Shown here: piece by piece, positions 43,195-50,519 of the stretch
How the letters are laid out: every line of letters begins with the position of its first letter
Position numbering within the stretch: the first letter of the stretch is position 1
Source of the DNA: Knufia peltigerae
Lineage: Eukaryota > Ascomycota > Eurotiomycetes > Chaetothyriales > Trichomeriaceae
Length of the DNA stretch: 61,347 bases
Reading direction: 5' to 3'
Assembly: GCA_030247855.1 (NCBI GenBank)
Contig: JAPDRN010000161.1
Coordinates: 1 to 61,347 of the forward strand
The notes under the pieces: model-generated
Seen by the model: the letters and a program-made list of their open reading frames with translations, nothing else
The model's database searches: none
Told to the model about the DNA's origin: nothing
Made by a program: the position numbers and the translations under genes

Positions 43195-44172
43195 ATGAGC
43201 TACCTCACCAGCGTGTTGGACAAGAGCCCGGTGGCCGACGGCAGCACGCCGGAACAGGCGCTGCGCAACAGCCTGCAACTTGCACAGCGTGCCGAGCAGC
43301 TGGGTTACCACCGCTACTGGTTTGCCGAACACCATGCCGCGCCGACGCTGGCCAGCCCGGCACCGGAAGTGCTGGCGGCGTGGGTGCTGGCGCAGACCCG
43401 GCGCATCCGCATCGGCAGTGGCGGGGTGATGCTGCGCCACTACGCGCCGTACAAAGTGGCGGAGAACTTCAATCTGCTGGCCGCATTGGCGCCGGGGCGA
43501 GTGGATCTGGGCGTGGGCAAGGCACCGGGCGGCCTGCCGGCATCGACTGCGGCACTGGCCGCCGGTCGCCCGGCATTCGCCGATTTCGACCAGCAGCTGC
43601 GCGACCTGGAAGGATATCTGTCCGATGCGCAGGCTGATGCGCAGGCGCGTCCGATTCCACAGACGTCGCCGGAGCGCTTCCTGCTGGGTGCCAGCCCTCA
43701 GAGCGCAAGGCAGGCGGCCGAACTGGGCTGGCGCTTCGTGTATGCCGCGCATTTCGACGGTGACCCGAAGCACATCGAGGCCGCTTTCGAGGCGTATCGC
43801 GCGGTGTCCGCGCACGCCCCGTTGCTGGCAACGGTGGCCTTCGCCGCGCCCACCAGCGAGGCCGCTGCACGCCATATCGGCGCGTTGCGGGTCTACAAGC
43901 TGCACCTGGGCCCCGGACAGACGGTGAACCTGCCCAGCCCCGAGGCCGCTGCCGAGTACGCACGGCAAGTGGGTGTGACCGATTTCCGCGTCGAAGAAAC
44001 ACGCCCCAGCGTGCTCTCTGGCGACGCGCAGCACGTACGCAGCGAGCTGGATGCGCTGCATCGACGCTTCGGCGTGGGCGAATTCATCCTCGACGCGCCG
44101 GTGGCCGACCTCGACGCACGCCTGACGTCCCTTGAACTGCTGTCGCCCGCTCCCCGCGCGGCGGTGGCCTGA
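43195..44172 (+). CDS. LLM-class flavin-dependent oxidoreductase (MsnO8-like)
   Basis: Bacterial-luciferase-like enzyme of 325 aa: YHRYWFAEHHAAPTLASPAP and GSGGVMLRHYAPYKVAENF are the usual FMN/substrate segments of this branch. It oxidises its substrate with FMNH2 and O2. ATG 43195 lies seven bases after GAGGA; an in-frame GTG at 43189 overlaps that spacing. It precedes the second monooxygenase by 16 bp. Confidence 0.92.
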   Translation: MSYLTSVLDKSPVADGSTPEQALRNSLQLAQRAEQLGYHRYWFAEHHAAPTLASPAPEVLAAWVLAQTRRIRIGSGGVMLRHYAPYKVAENFNLLAALAPGRVDLGVGKAPGGLPASTAALAAGRPAFADFDQQLRDLEGYLSDAQADAQARPIPQTSPERFLLGASPQSARQAAELGWRFVYAAHFDGDPKHIEAAFEAYRAVSAHAPLLATVAFAAPTSEAAARHIGALRVYKLHLGPGQTVNLPSPEAAAEYARQVGVTDFRVEETRPSVLSGDAQHVRSELDALHRRFGVGEFILDAPVADLDARLTSLELLSPAPRAAVA

Positions 44173-44188
44173 CTGCTGGAGCGACCCC

Positions 44189-45532
44189 ATGAGCACGACC
44201 CCGCGTCCCATCCCGTTCGGCATCATGCTGCAGGGCCCCGGCAGCCACATGCATGCCTGGAAGCATCCGTCCAACGTGCCCGATGCCAGCGTCAACCTGG
44301 GCTATTACATCGACATCGCGCGTACCGCCGAGGACAACGGCATCGCCTTCGGCTTCGTTGCCGACGGGCTGTACATCAACGAGAAGTCGATCCCGCATTT
44401 CCTCAACCGCTTCGAGCCGATCTCGCTGCTGTCGGCGCTGGCGACTGCGACGAAGAAGATCGGCCTGGCCGGTACGCTCTCCACCTCGTACAGCGACCCG
44501 TTCACCGTGGCGCGCCAGTTCGCTTCGCTGGATCTGCTCAGCGGTGGCCGTGCAGGGTGGAACGTGGTGACCTCGCCGCTGGAAGGTTCGGGCCGCAACT
44601 ACGGCCGTCCGCACCCGGAACATGCGCTGCGCTACCAGATTGCCGATGAGTACCTGGAGGTGGTGCAGGGCCTCTGGCATTCGTGGGATGACGATGCATT
44701 CGTGCGCGACCGCGACAGCGGCACGTTCTTCGCACCGGAGAAGTTCCGTCGCCTCGACCACAAGGGCCGCTTCTTCCAGGTGGAGGGGCCGCTCAACATC
44801 CAGCGCTCGCCGCAGGGACAGCCGGTGATCTTCCAGGCCGGTTCGTCCGACGATGGCATTGCGCTGGCCGGCAAGTACGCCGATGCGGTGTTCACCCACG
44901 CGCCGTCGCTGGAGGAGACCCGTGCGTTCACCCAGAAGGTGAAGAACTCGGCGATCGCCCATGGCCGCAGCGCCGGTGACGTCAAGATCTTCCCGGGCAT
45001 CGGCCCGATCGTTGGCCGTACGGCGGAAGAAGCCGAAGCCAAGTACCAGGCGATTGCCGCGCTGGCCGGGCTGGACGATGCATTGGCGTATCTCGGCCGC
45101 TTCTTCGACCATCACGACTTCAGCCAGTACGACCCGGATGCGCCGTTCCCGGAACTGGGTGAGATCGGCAGCAATTCGTTCCGCTCCACCACCGACCGCA
45201 TCAAGCAGGACGCGCGTGAGCAGGGCCTGAGCCTGCGCCAGGTGGCACTGCAAGCGGTCAGCCCGCGGCCGAATTTCATCGGCACGCCGGAGCATGTGGC
45301 CGAGGAACTGATCCGCTGGTTCGACGCCGGTGCCAGCGATGGCTTCATCCTCGGCTTCGCCGCGCAGCGCGAAGGCCTGGATGATTTCGTGACCCTGGTG
45401 CTGCCCTTGCTGGAAGCGCGCGGCTACCACCGCAGCGAGCTCGCAGGAGAGACTCTGCGCGACCACCTGGGCCTGCCACGCAAGGCGAGCCGGTATGCGA
45501 CCGACGCCGAGCCGGCGCGGAAGGTGGGATAA
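44189..45532 (+). CDS. NtaA/SnaA/DszA-type FMNH2-dependent monooxygenase
   Basis: Monooxygenase of 447 aa of the NtaA/DmoA family: MSTTPRPIPFGIMLQGPGSH, then FASLDLLSGGRAGWNVVTS and NYGRPHPEHALRYQIADEY. Relatives include Bacillus CmoJ and YxeK, which split S-modified N-acetylcysteines. It needs FMNH2, which the reductase at 42088 could supply. The start is at MSTTPRP; 19 upstream codons overlap the preceding gene. Confidence 0.93.
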   Translation: MSTTPRPIPFGIMLQGPGSHMHAWKHPSNVPDASVNLGYYIDIARTAEDNGIAFGFVADGLYINEKSIPHFLNRFEPISLLSALATATKKIGLAGTLSTSYSDPFTVARQFASLDLLSGGRAGWNVVTSPLEGSGRNYGRPHPEHALRYQIADEYLEVVQGLWHSWDDDAFVRDRDSGTFFAPEKFRRLDHKGRFFQVEGPLNIQRSPQGQPVIFQAGSSDDGIALAGKYADAVFTHAPSLEETRAFTQKVKNSAIAHGRSAGDVKIFPGIGPIVGRTAEEAEAKYQAIAALAGLDDALAYLGRFFDHHDFSQYDPDAPFPELGEIGSNSFRSTTDRIKQDAREQGLSLRQVALQAVSPRPNFIGTPEHVAEELIRWFDAGASDGFILGFAAQREGLDDFVTLVLPLLEARGYHRSELAGETLRDHLGLPRKASRYATDAEPARKVG

Positions 45533-45536
45533 GGCA

Positions 45537-46757
45537 ATGAGCGGAGATATTTCGGTAGCGCCGGGCCATGCCCGGCGGAATTCGCCGGCTACGGGCGTAC
45601 TGCCCGAAATCGCGGCACGTGCCGACGACGCCATCGCGATCCGCCATGACCTGCACCAGCACCCGGAACTGGCCTTCGAGGAACACCGCACCAGTGCCCG
45701 CGTGGCGGAACTGCTGCAGCAATGGGGCTACGCGGTCAGCACCGGCATCGGTGGCACCGGCGTGGTCGGTACGCTGCAGCGCGGGCAGGGCAGTCGCCGG
45801 TTGGGCCTGCGCGCTGACATCGATGCGCTGCCGATCCATGAAGAATCCGGGCTGGCCTGTGCCAGCCAGCGCGAAGGCCTGATGCACGCCTGCGGCCACG
45901 ATGGCCACACCGCCATCCTGCTGTCGGCCGCCCACTACCTGGCGCATCACGGGCGATTTGAAGGCACGTTGCAACTGGTGTTCCAGCCAGCGGAGGAAAC
46001 GGGATCGGGTGCTTCGAAGATGATCGCCGATGGCCTGTTCGAGCGCTTCCCGGTCGATGCCATCTATGGCCTGCACAACTGGCCGGGCGTACCGGTGGGT
46101 CACTTCGGGTTCGTCGACGGACCGGCGATGGCGTCGGTGGACTGGGCGCGGCTGCGGGTGATCGGCAAGGGTGGCCACGGTGCCGAGCCGCAGGGCAGCG
46201 TCGACCCGATCCTGGCCGCCGCGCACATCATCACCGCGCTGCAGAGCGTGGTATCGCGCAATGTCGATCCGCGGCAGATGGGCGTGGTCACCGTGGGTTC
46301 GATCCACGGTGGGCAGGCGGCCAATGTCATCCCGGATGTGGTCGAGCTGAAGCTGACCGTGCGTGCGTACCTGCCGGAGGTGCGCGATACCCTGCGCCGA
46401 CGGGTCACCGACATTGCCGAACAAACCGCCGCCGCGTTCGGCGCGCGTGCCGAGATCGAATTCCCGCGCGGCTTCCCCAGCGTGATCAACCACCCTGAAC
46501 AGACTGCGTACATCCGCGAGGTGGCGGTACAGGGCTTCGGCGCCGGGCAGGTGGTGGAGGCCTTCGCACCGCGTACCGCCAGCGAGGACTTCGCCTTCCT
46601 GCTGCAGGCGCGGCCGGGCAGTTTCGTGTTCGTCGGCAACGGTGACAGCGCGCCGCTGCACAGCCCGCGCTATGTATTCAACGATGCGGCCATCGCCCCC
46701 GCTGCCAGCCTGTGGGCGCGTCTGGCCGAGCACTACCTGGTGGAGGACGTGGCATGA
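45537..46757 (+). CDS. M20-family amidohydrolase (N-acetyl amino-acid deacetylase type)
   Basis: Zinc-type peptidase-like enzyme of 406 aa. MHACGHDGHTA, QPAEETGSGA and GLHNWPG are the metal-ligand motifs of the M20D amidohydrolases, which include hippurate hydrolases and the YxeP/CmoL deacetylases. In this cluster it would remove the acetyl group from N-acetylcysteine. Residues 6-13 (VAPGHARR) are encoded by a SMAG palindrome (45555-45577) lying inside the gene, so the N-terminus carries a REP-derived extension of about 25 residues before the normal fold begins at LPEIAARADDAIAIRHDLHQ. Confidence 0.93.
   Translation: MSGDISVAPGHARRNSPATGVLPEIAARADDAIAIRHDLHQHPELAFEEHRTSARVAELLQQWGYAVSTGIGGTGVVGTLQRGQGSRRLGLRADIDALPIHEESGLACASQREGLMHACGHDGHTAILLSAAHYLAHHGRFEGTLQLVFQPAEETGSGASKMIADGLFERFPVDAIYGLHNWPGVPVGHFGFVDGPAMASVDWARLRVIGKGGHGAEPQGSVDPILAAAHIITALQSVVSRNVDPRQMGVVTVGSIHGGQAANVIPDVVELKLTVRAYLPEVRDTLRRRVTDIAEQTAAAFGARAEIEFPRGFPSVINHPEQTAYIREVAVQGFGAGQVVEAFAPRTASEDFAFLLQARPGSFVFVGNGDSAPLHSPRYVFNDAAIAPAASLWARLAEHYLVEDVA
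45555..45577. repeat. SMAG-type REP within a coding sequence
   Basis: GTAGCGCCGGGCCATGCCCGGCG, read in frame near the start of the amidohydrolase gene. Confidence 0.9.
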
Positions 46758-47314
46758 GCGTGCGGTACGACAACGATCGCTTCCTGTACACCACGGTGGA
46801 CGACCCGTTGGCGCGGCCGTTGTTCGATGGCCTTGAACAGGAATACGACAACCGCTACGCGGACGTGCGCCGACGCATTGGTGGCAGCGCCCGCGAAGAG
46901 CTGCAGCGCTATCCTGCGGCGGCATTCGCGGCCCCGGTCGGCGCGTTCGTGCTGCTGCTGCGCGACGGCGTGGCGATCTCCGGCGGTGCGTTCATGCCGC
47001 ATCGCGATGAGGATACCGCCGAGTTCAAGCGCATCTGGACGCTGCCTGGTCTGCGTCGGCAGGGCATCGCCCGTCGCGTACTGCAGGAACTGGAAGACCA
47101 GGCCGCGCGGCAGGGCTATCGGCGCGTGTTCCTGACCACCGGCTTCCGCCAGCCGGAGGCGGTCGGCCTTTACCTCAGCCACGGCTACACCGCGCTGTTC
47201 GATCTGGATGCGGATCCGGAAACCATCGCACATCTGCCGTTCGAAAAGCAGCTGGTGCCGCAGCCGCAGGTGGGCGTCGCGCTCGACATCGCACTGCACG
47301 GAGCGGTGGCATGA
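46754..47314 (+). CDS. GNAT-family N-acetyltransferase (SnaB-like role)
   Basis: Acetyltransferase of 186 aa with LPGLRRQGIARRVLQELED (acetyl-CoA site) and FRQPEAVGLYLSHGYTALF (C-terminal motif). ATGA overlap links it to the amidohydrolase before it and to the transporter after it. In Bacillus the equivalent SnaB acetylates the amino group of S-modified cysteines before C-S cleavage. The assignment to that step rests on gene context; sequence alone shows only the family. Confidence 0.9.
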   Translation: MSVRYDNDRFLYTTVDDPLARPLFDGLEQEYDNRYADVRRRIGGSAREELQRYPAAAFAAPVGAFVLLLRDGVAISGGAFMPHRDEDTAEFKRIWTLPGLRRQGIARRVLQELEDQAARQGYRRVFLTTGFRQPEAVGLYLSHGYTALFDLDADPETIAHLPFEKQLVPQPQVGVALDIALHGAVA

Positions 47315-49053
47315 GTACGCCATCCACCGCCATCGAGGGCATTCCCCGCCAGCCGGCCACGGCGCTGATAATCGTGCCGGCGCGGCACCCGCTGCAGGTG
47401 ATCGGTACGGTGCTGGCACTGGCGCTGATCCTGATCGGGCTGCAGTCGGTGCTGGGCAACCCGCGCTGGGGCTGGGGCACGTTCGCCGAGTGGTTCTTCG
47501 CCCGCCCGGTACTGGAAGGGTTGGGGCGGACCTTGCTGCTGACCGCGCTCGGCACCGGTCTCGGCTTTGCGCTGGGCACACTGTTGGCCTTGGCCCGCGT
47601 CTCCGGCTCACCGCTGCTGTCGGCGGTGTCGTGGGGCTACGTGTGGCTGTTCCGTTCGATTCCGCTGCTGGTGCTGTTGCTGCTGCTGAACAACCTGGGC
47701 TACCTGTACAGCACCATCGAACTGGGCGTGCCGTTCACCGGCATCAGCCTGTTCTCGTACCCGACCACGCAGTTGATCGGCGTGTTCACTGCGGCGGTAC
47801 TCGGCCTTACCTTGAACCAAGCGGCGTTCTCGGCCGAGGTGATCCGTGGTGGCATCCTGTCGGTCGACCACGGCCAGTACGAAGCCGCCGCAGCGCTGGG
47901 CCTGCCGCGCGGTCGCCAGGTGCGCCGCATCATCTTGCCGCAGGCGATGCGTTCGATCTTGCCGGCGGCGTTCAACGATGTGATCGGGCTGGCCAAGAGC
48001 ACCTCGGTGGTTTACGTGCTGGCGCTGCCGGAGCTGTTCTACACCGTGCAGGTGATCTACCGCCGCAACCTGGAGGTGGTGCCGCTGCTGATGGTGGCCA
48101 CGGTCTGGTACCTGGTGATCCTGACGGTGCTGTCGCTGCTGCAACGGCGGGTGGAGCAGCGTTTCGCCCGCGGCCAGCTGCAGCATGAGCGCAACGTGTC
48201 GCGGGTACCGTCGACGCCACCGCGCCCGGTGGTGCCGGCCATTGCACGCGTACCCAGCCGCGCGGCTTTTGCCGTGCCGATCGAGGCGGGCACGGGCGCC
48301 GCCGTTTCATTGCAGGGTGTGGGCAAGGCCTTCGGCGAGCAGACGGTGCTGGATGACGTGCATCTGGAGCTGAAGGCGGGCAGCGTGACCGTGCTGATCG
48401 GTCCGTCCGGTGCCGGCAAGTCCACGCTGCTGCGGCTGATCAATCATCTTGAACGCGCTGACAGTGGCTTCGTCACCGTGGGCGGCCAGCTGATTGGCTA
48501 CCGCCGCGACGGCGACACCCTGTACGAGCTGCCGGAAGGCGAGATCCGCCGTCGCCGCGCCGAAGTCGGCATGGTGTTCCAGGGCTTCAACCTGTTCCCG
48601 CACATGACCGCGCTGGAGAACATCATCGAAGCGCCCATCGCCGTGCGCGGCATTTCGCGTGCACAGGCCGAGCAGCAGGCGCGCACGCTGCTGGAGCGGG
48701 TGGGGTTGGCCGACAAGGCCGATGCCTTCCCGCGCCAGCTGTCCGGTGGCCAGCAGCAGCGCGTGGCCATTGCCCGCGCGCTGGCGCTGCAGCCGAAGGT
48801 GCTGCTGTTCGACGAGCCGACCTCCGCGCTGGACCCGGAGCTGGTGTCCGAAGTGCTGAGCGTGATCGAGGAGCTGGCCAGTTCCGGCACCACGCTGGTG
48901 ATCGTCACCCACGAACTGGGCTTCGCGCGCCGTGTGGCCGACCACGTGGTGATGATGGACCAGGGCCGGGTGATCGAGCAGGGCACGCCGGACGCGCTGT
49001 TTGAGCACCCGCGCCAGCAACGCACCGCCGATTTCCTGGCCAAGACCCTGTAA
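47311..49053 (+). CDS. Amino-acid ABC transporter, permease fused to ATPase
   Basis: Polypeptide of 580 aa. Residues 30-290 form a HisM/GlnP-type permease with several helices and the loop QYEAAAALGLPRGRQVRRI (EAA motif). From about residue 335 comes a complete ATPase: Walker A GPSGAGKST, signature LSGGQQQRVAIARAL, Walker B VLLFDEPTSALD and VIVTHELGFA. Polar amino-acid ABC systems normally use separate permease and ATPase chains. It overlaps the GNAT gene by 4 bp. Uptake of S-modified cysteines or cystine is the likely job. Confidence 0.93.
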   Translation: MSTPSTAIEGIPRQPATALIIVPARHPLQVIGTVLALALILIGLQSVLGNPRWGWGTFAEWFFARPVLEGLGRTLLLTALGTGLGFALGTLLALARVSGSPLLSAVSWGYVWLFRSIPLLVLLLLLNNLGYLYSTIELGVPFTGISLFSYPTTQLIGVFTAAVLGLTLNQAAFSAEVIRGGILSVDHGQYEAAAALGLPRGRQVRRIILPQAMRSILPAAFNDVIGLAKSTSVVYVLALPELFYTVQVIYRRNLEVVPLLMVATVWYLVILTVLSLLQRRVEQRFARGQLQHERNVSRVPSTPPRPVVPAIARVPSRAAFAVPIEAGTGAAVSLQGVGKAFGEQTVLDDVHLELKAGSVTVLIGPSGAGKSTLLRLINHLERADSGFVTVGGQLIGYRRDGDTLYELPEGEIRRRRAEVGMVFQGFNLFPHMTALENIIEAPIAVRGISRAQAEQQARTLLERVGLADKADAFPRQLSGGQQQRVAIARALALQPKVLLFDEPTSALDPELVSEVLSVIEELASSGTTLVIVTHELGFARRVADHVVMMDQGRVIEQGTPDALFEHPRQQRTADFLAKTL

Positions 49054-49071
49054 CCCCTTTCGAGAAACCCC

Positions 49072-50046
49072 ATGAGCCCAGCATCGCAGCGACGTCCCGC
49101 ACGCAGCACCCTGTTGATCGTCGGTGTGCTGGTCATCGGCATCGCCGGCATCGTCTACTCGCGCGTACGCCAGGGCCCCGATGGCGTGCCCGTTGCGGCG
49201 ACATCGCTGGCAGCCAGCAACGCGGAGATACTGAAGGGCACGCCCGATCCGAAGGCGCAGGCGCTGATTCCGGCCGGCTACCGTTTCGTCACCCCGGGTG
49301 TTTTCACCATCGCCACCCATCCCGGCCAGCTGCCGTTGGCCGACTACGGTGCCGACAGCAAGGAAGTGGTGGGCGTGGAGCCCGATATCGCACGATTGAT
49401 CGCCGATGGCCTCGGCCTGAAGCTGGTGGTGGTGCCGGTGGCCTGGGCCGACTGGCCGCTGGGGCTGGAATCGGGCAAGTACGATGCGGTGCTGTCGAAC
49501 GTGACGGTCACTGAAGAGCGCAAGAAGAAGTTCGATTTCTCCAGCTACCGTTTCGACCTGCTGGGCATCTATACCCGCACCGATGGGCCGATCCAGAAGA
49601 TCGCCACGCCCGCCGACGTGGCCGGGCTGAAAGTGGTGGTGGGGGCAAGCACCAACCAGGACCAGATCCTGCGCCAATGGGACAAGCAGAACATTGCCGC
49701 AGGCCTGAAGCCGGTGGAATACCAGTACTTCGATGACGCGGTGATCGGGCGGCTGGCGGTGATCACCGGTCGCGCGGATGTGTCGTTCGAGCCGAATGCC
49801 ACCGGCGCCTATTCGGCACGCGATGGCAAGGTGCGCCGGGTCGGCCTGTTCCCGGGCGGCTGGCCGGATGCGGCGGCGATCTCGGTGACCACCCGCAAGG
49901 GCAGCGGCCTGGCCGATGCGGTGACCCAGGCGCTTAACACCCAGATCAGCAGCGGTACCTACGCGAAGGTGTTGGCACGCTGGAACGTGGCCGAAGAAGC
50001 GGTGCCGCAGTCGCAGACCAATCCGCCGGGGTTGCCGGGGTTCTGA
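49072..50046 (+). CDS. Amino-acid ABC transporter substrate-binding protein
   Basis: Protein of 324 aa. The N-terminal hydrophobic segment STLLIVGVLVIGIAGIVYS has no clear signal-peptidase or lipobox site, so the protein may stay membrane-anchored. A type-3 periplasmic binding fold follows (VGVEPDIARLIADGLGL, SNVTVTEERKKKFDFS, typical of polar amino-acid binders). It ends the metabolic run; two hairpins follow. Confidence 0.92.
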   Translation: MSPASQRRPARSTLLIVGVLVIGIAGIVYSRVRQGPDGVPVAATSLAASNAEILKGTPDPKAQALIPAGYRFVTPGVFTIATHPGQLPLADYGADSKEVVGVEPDIARLIADGLGLKLVVVPVAWADWPLGLESGKYDAVLSNVTVTEERKKKFDFSSYRFDLLGIYTRTDGPIQKIATPADVAGLKVVVGASTNQDQILRQWDKQNIAAGLKPVEYQYFDDAVIGRLAVITGRADVSFEPNATGAYSARDGKVRRVGLFPGGWPDAAAISVTTRKGSGLADAVTQALNTQISSGTYAKVLARWNVAEEAVPQSQTNPPGLPGF

Positions 50047-50054
50047 AGCAGGCG

Positions 50055-50123
50055 TGCCAACCAACGGTTGGCACCCACCGGAATGCGAGGCGGGGCATGC
50101 CGACCAAGGTCGGCCTCTACCGG
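50055..50123. repeat. Two SMAG-type palindromes after the transporter genes
   Basis: TGCCAACCAACGGTTGGCA plus CCCACC, then GCCGACC-AA-GGTCGGC plus CTCTACC. They probably act as the end of the transcript and lie between convergent genes. Confidence 0.75.
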
Positions 50124-50125
50124 GG

Positions 50126-50497
50126 TCAGGACTGCCAATCGATGTGGTCCGGACGGGCGCCTCCATTGCCGTGAAAGAAACTGATCGCAGCGAAGCACGC
50201 CTCGACGCCGATGCACCACGCCAGCGGATAGCCATCCACCTGGCCGTTGTCGAGCCGGAAATAGGCGTTGCCGGCGCGATGTTCGTTTCCGCAGGAATGG
50301 AAGCCGCCGTTGCCCGGCTCGTGCAGGTACATCAGCCACGCGTGCTCCGCATTGCGCAGCATGCACAGCGTTGGCCCATCGGGCACCGATGCCCACAGCT
50401 CGAACTGGGGCATGGATGCGGCCAGTGCCAGTGCGCTGGCCAGCTGTTCGTCGGTAGTGGCGGCAACCGGACCGCCATTGAGCAGAAGTTCGATCAC
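50126..50497 (-). CDS. Imm1-family immunity protein
   Basis: Protein of 123 aa. The C-terminal half fits the Imm1 pattern: WLMYLHEPGNGGFHSCG, YFRLDNGQVDGYPLAW and FFHGNGGARPDHIDW. Imm1 proteins neutralise toxins of contact-dependent or secreted polymorphic toxin systems. No toxin gene is next to it, so it is an orphan. The start is GTG 50497, seven bases after AGGA; the open frame continues upstream into the next gene. It lies 22 bp after the end of the large glycosidase-like gene on the same strand. Confidence 0.7.
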   Translation of the reverse strand: MIELLLNGGPVAATTDEQLASALALAASMPQFELWASVPDGPTLCMLRNAEHAWLMYLHEPGNGGFHSCGNEHRAGNAYFRLDNGQVDGYPLAWCIGVEACFAAISFFHGNGGARPDHIDWQS

Positions 50498-50519
50498 TTC
50501 GGTTCCTGCAGGGGCGTCA

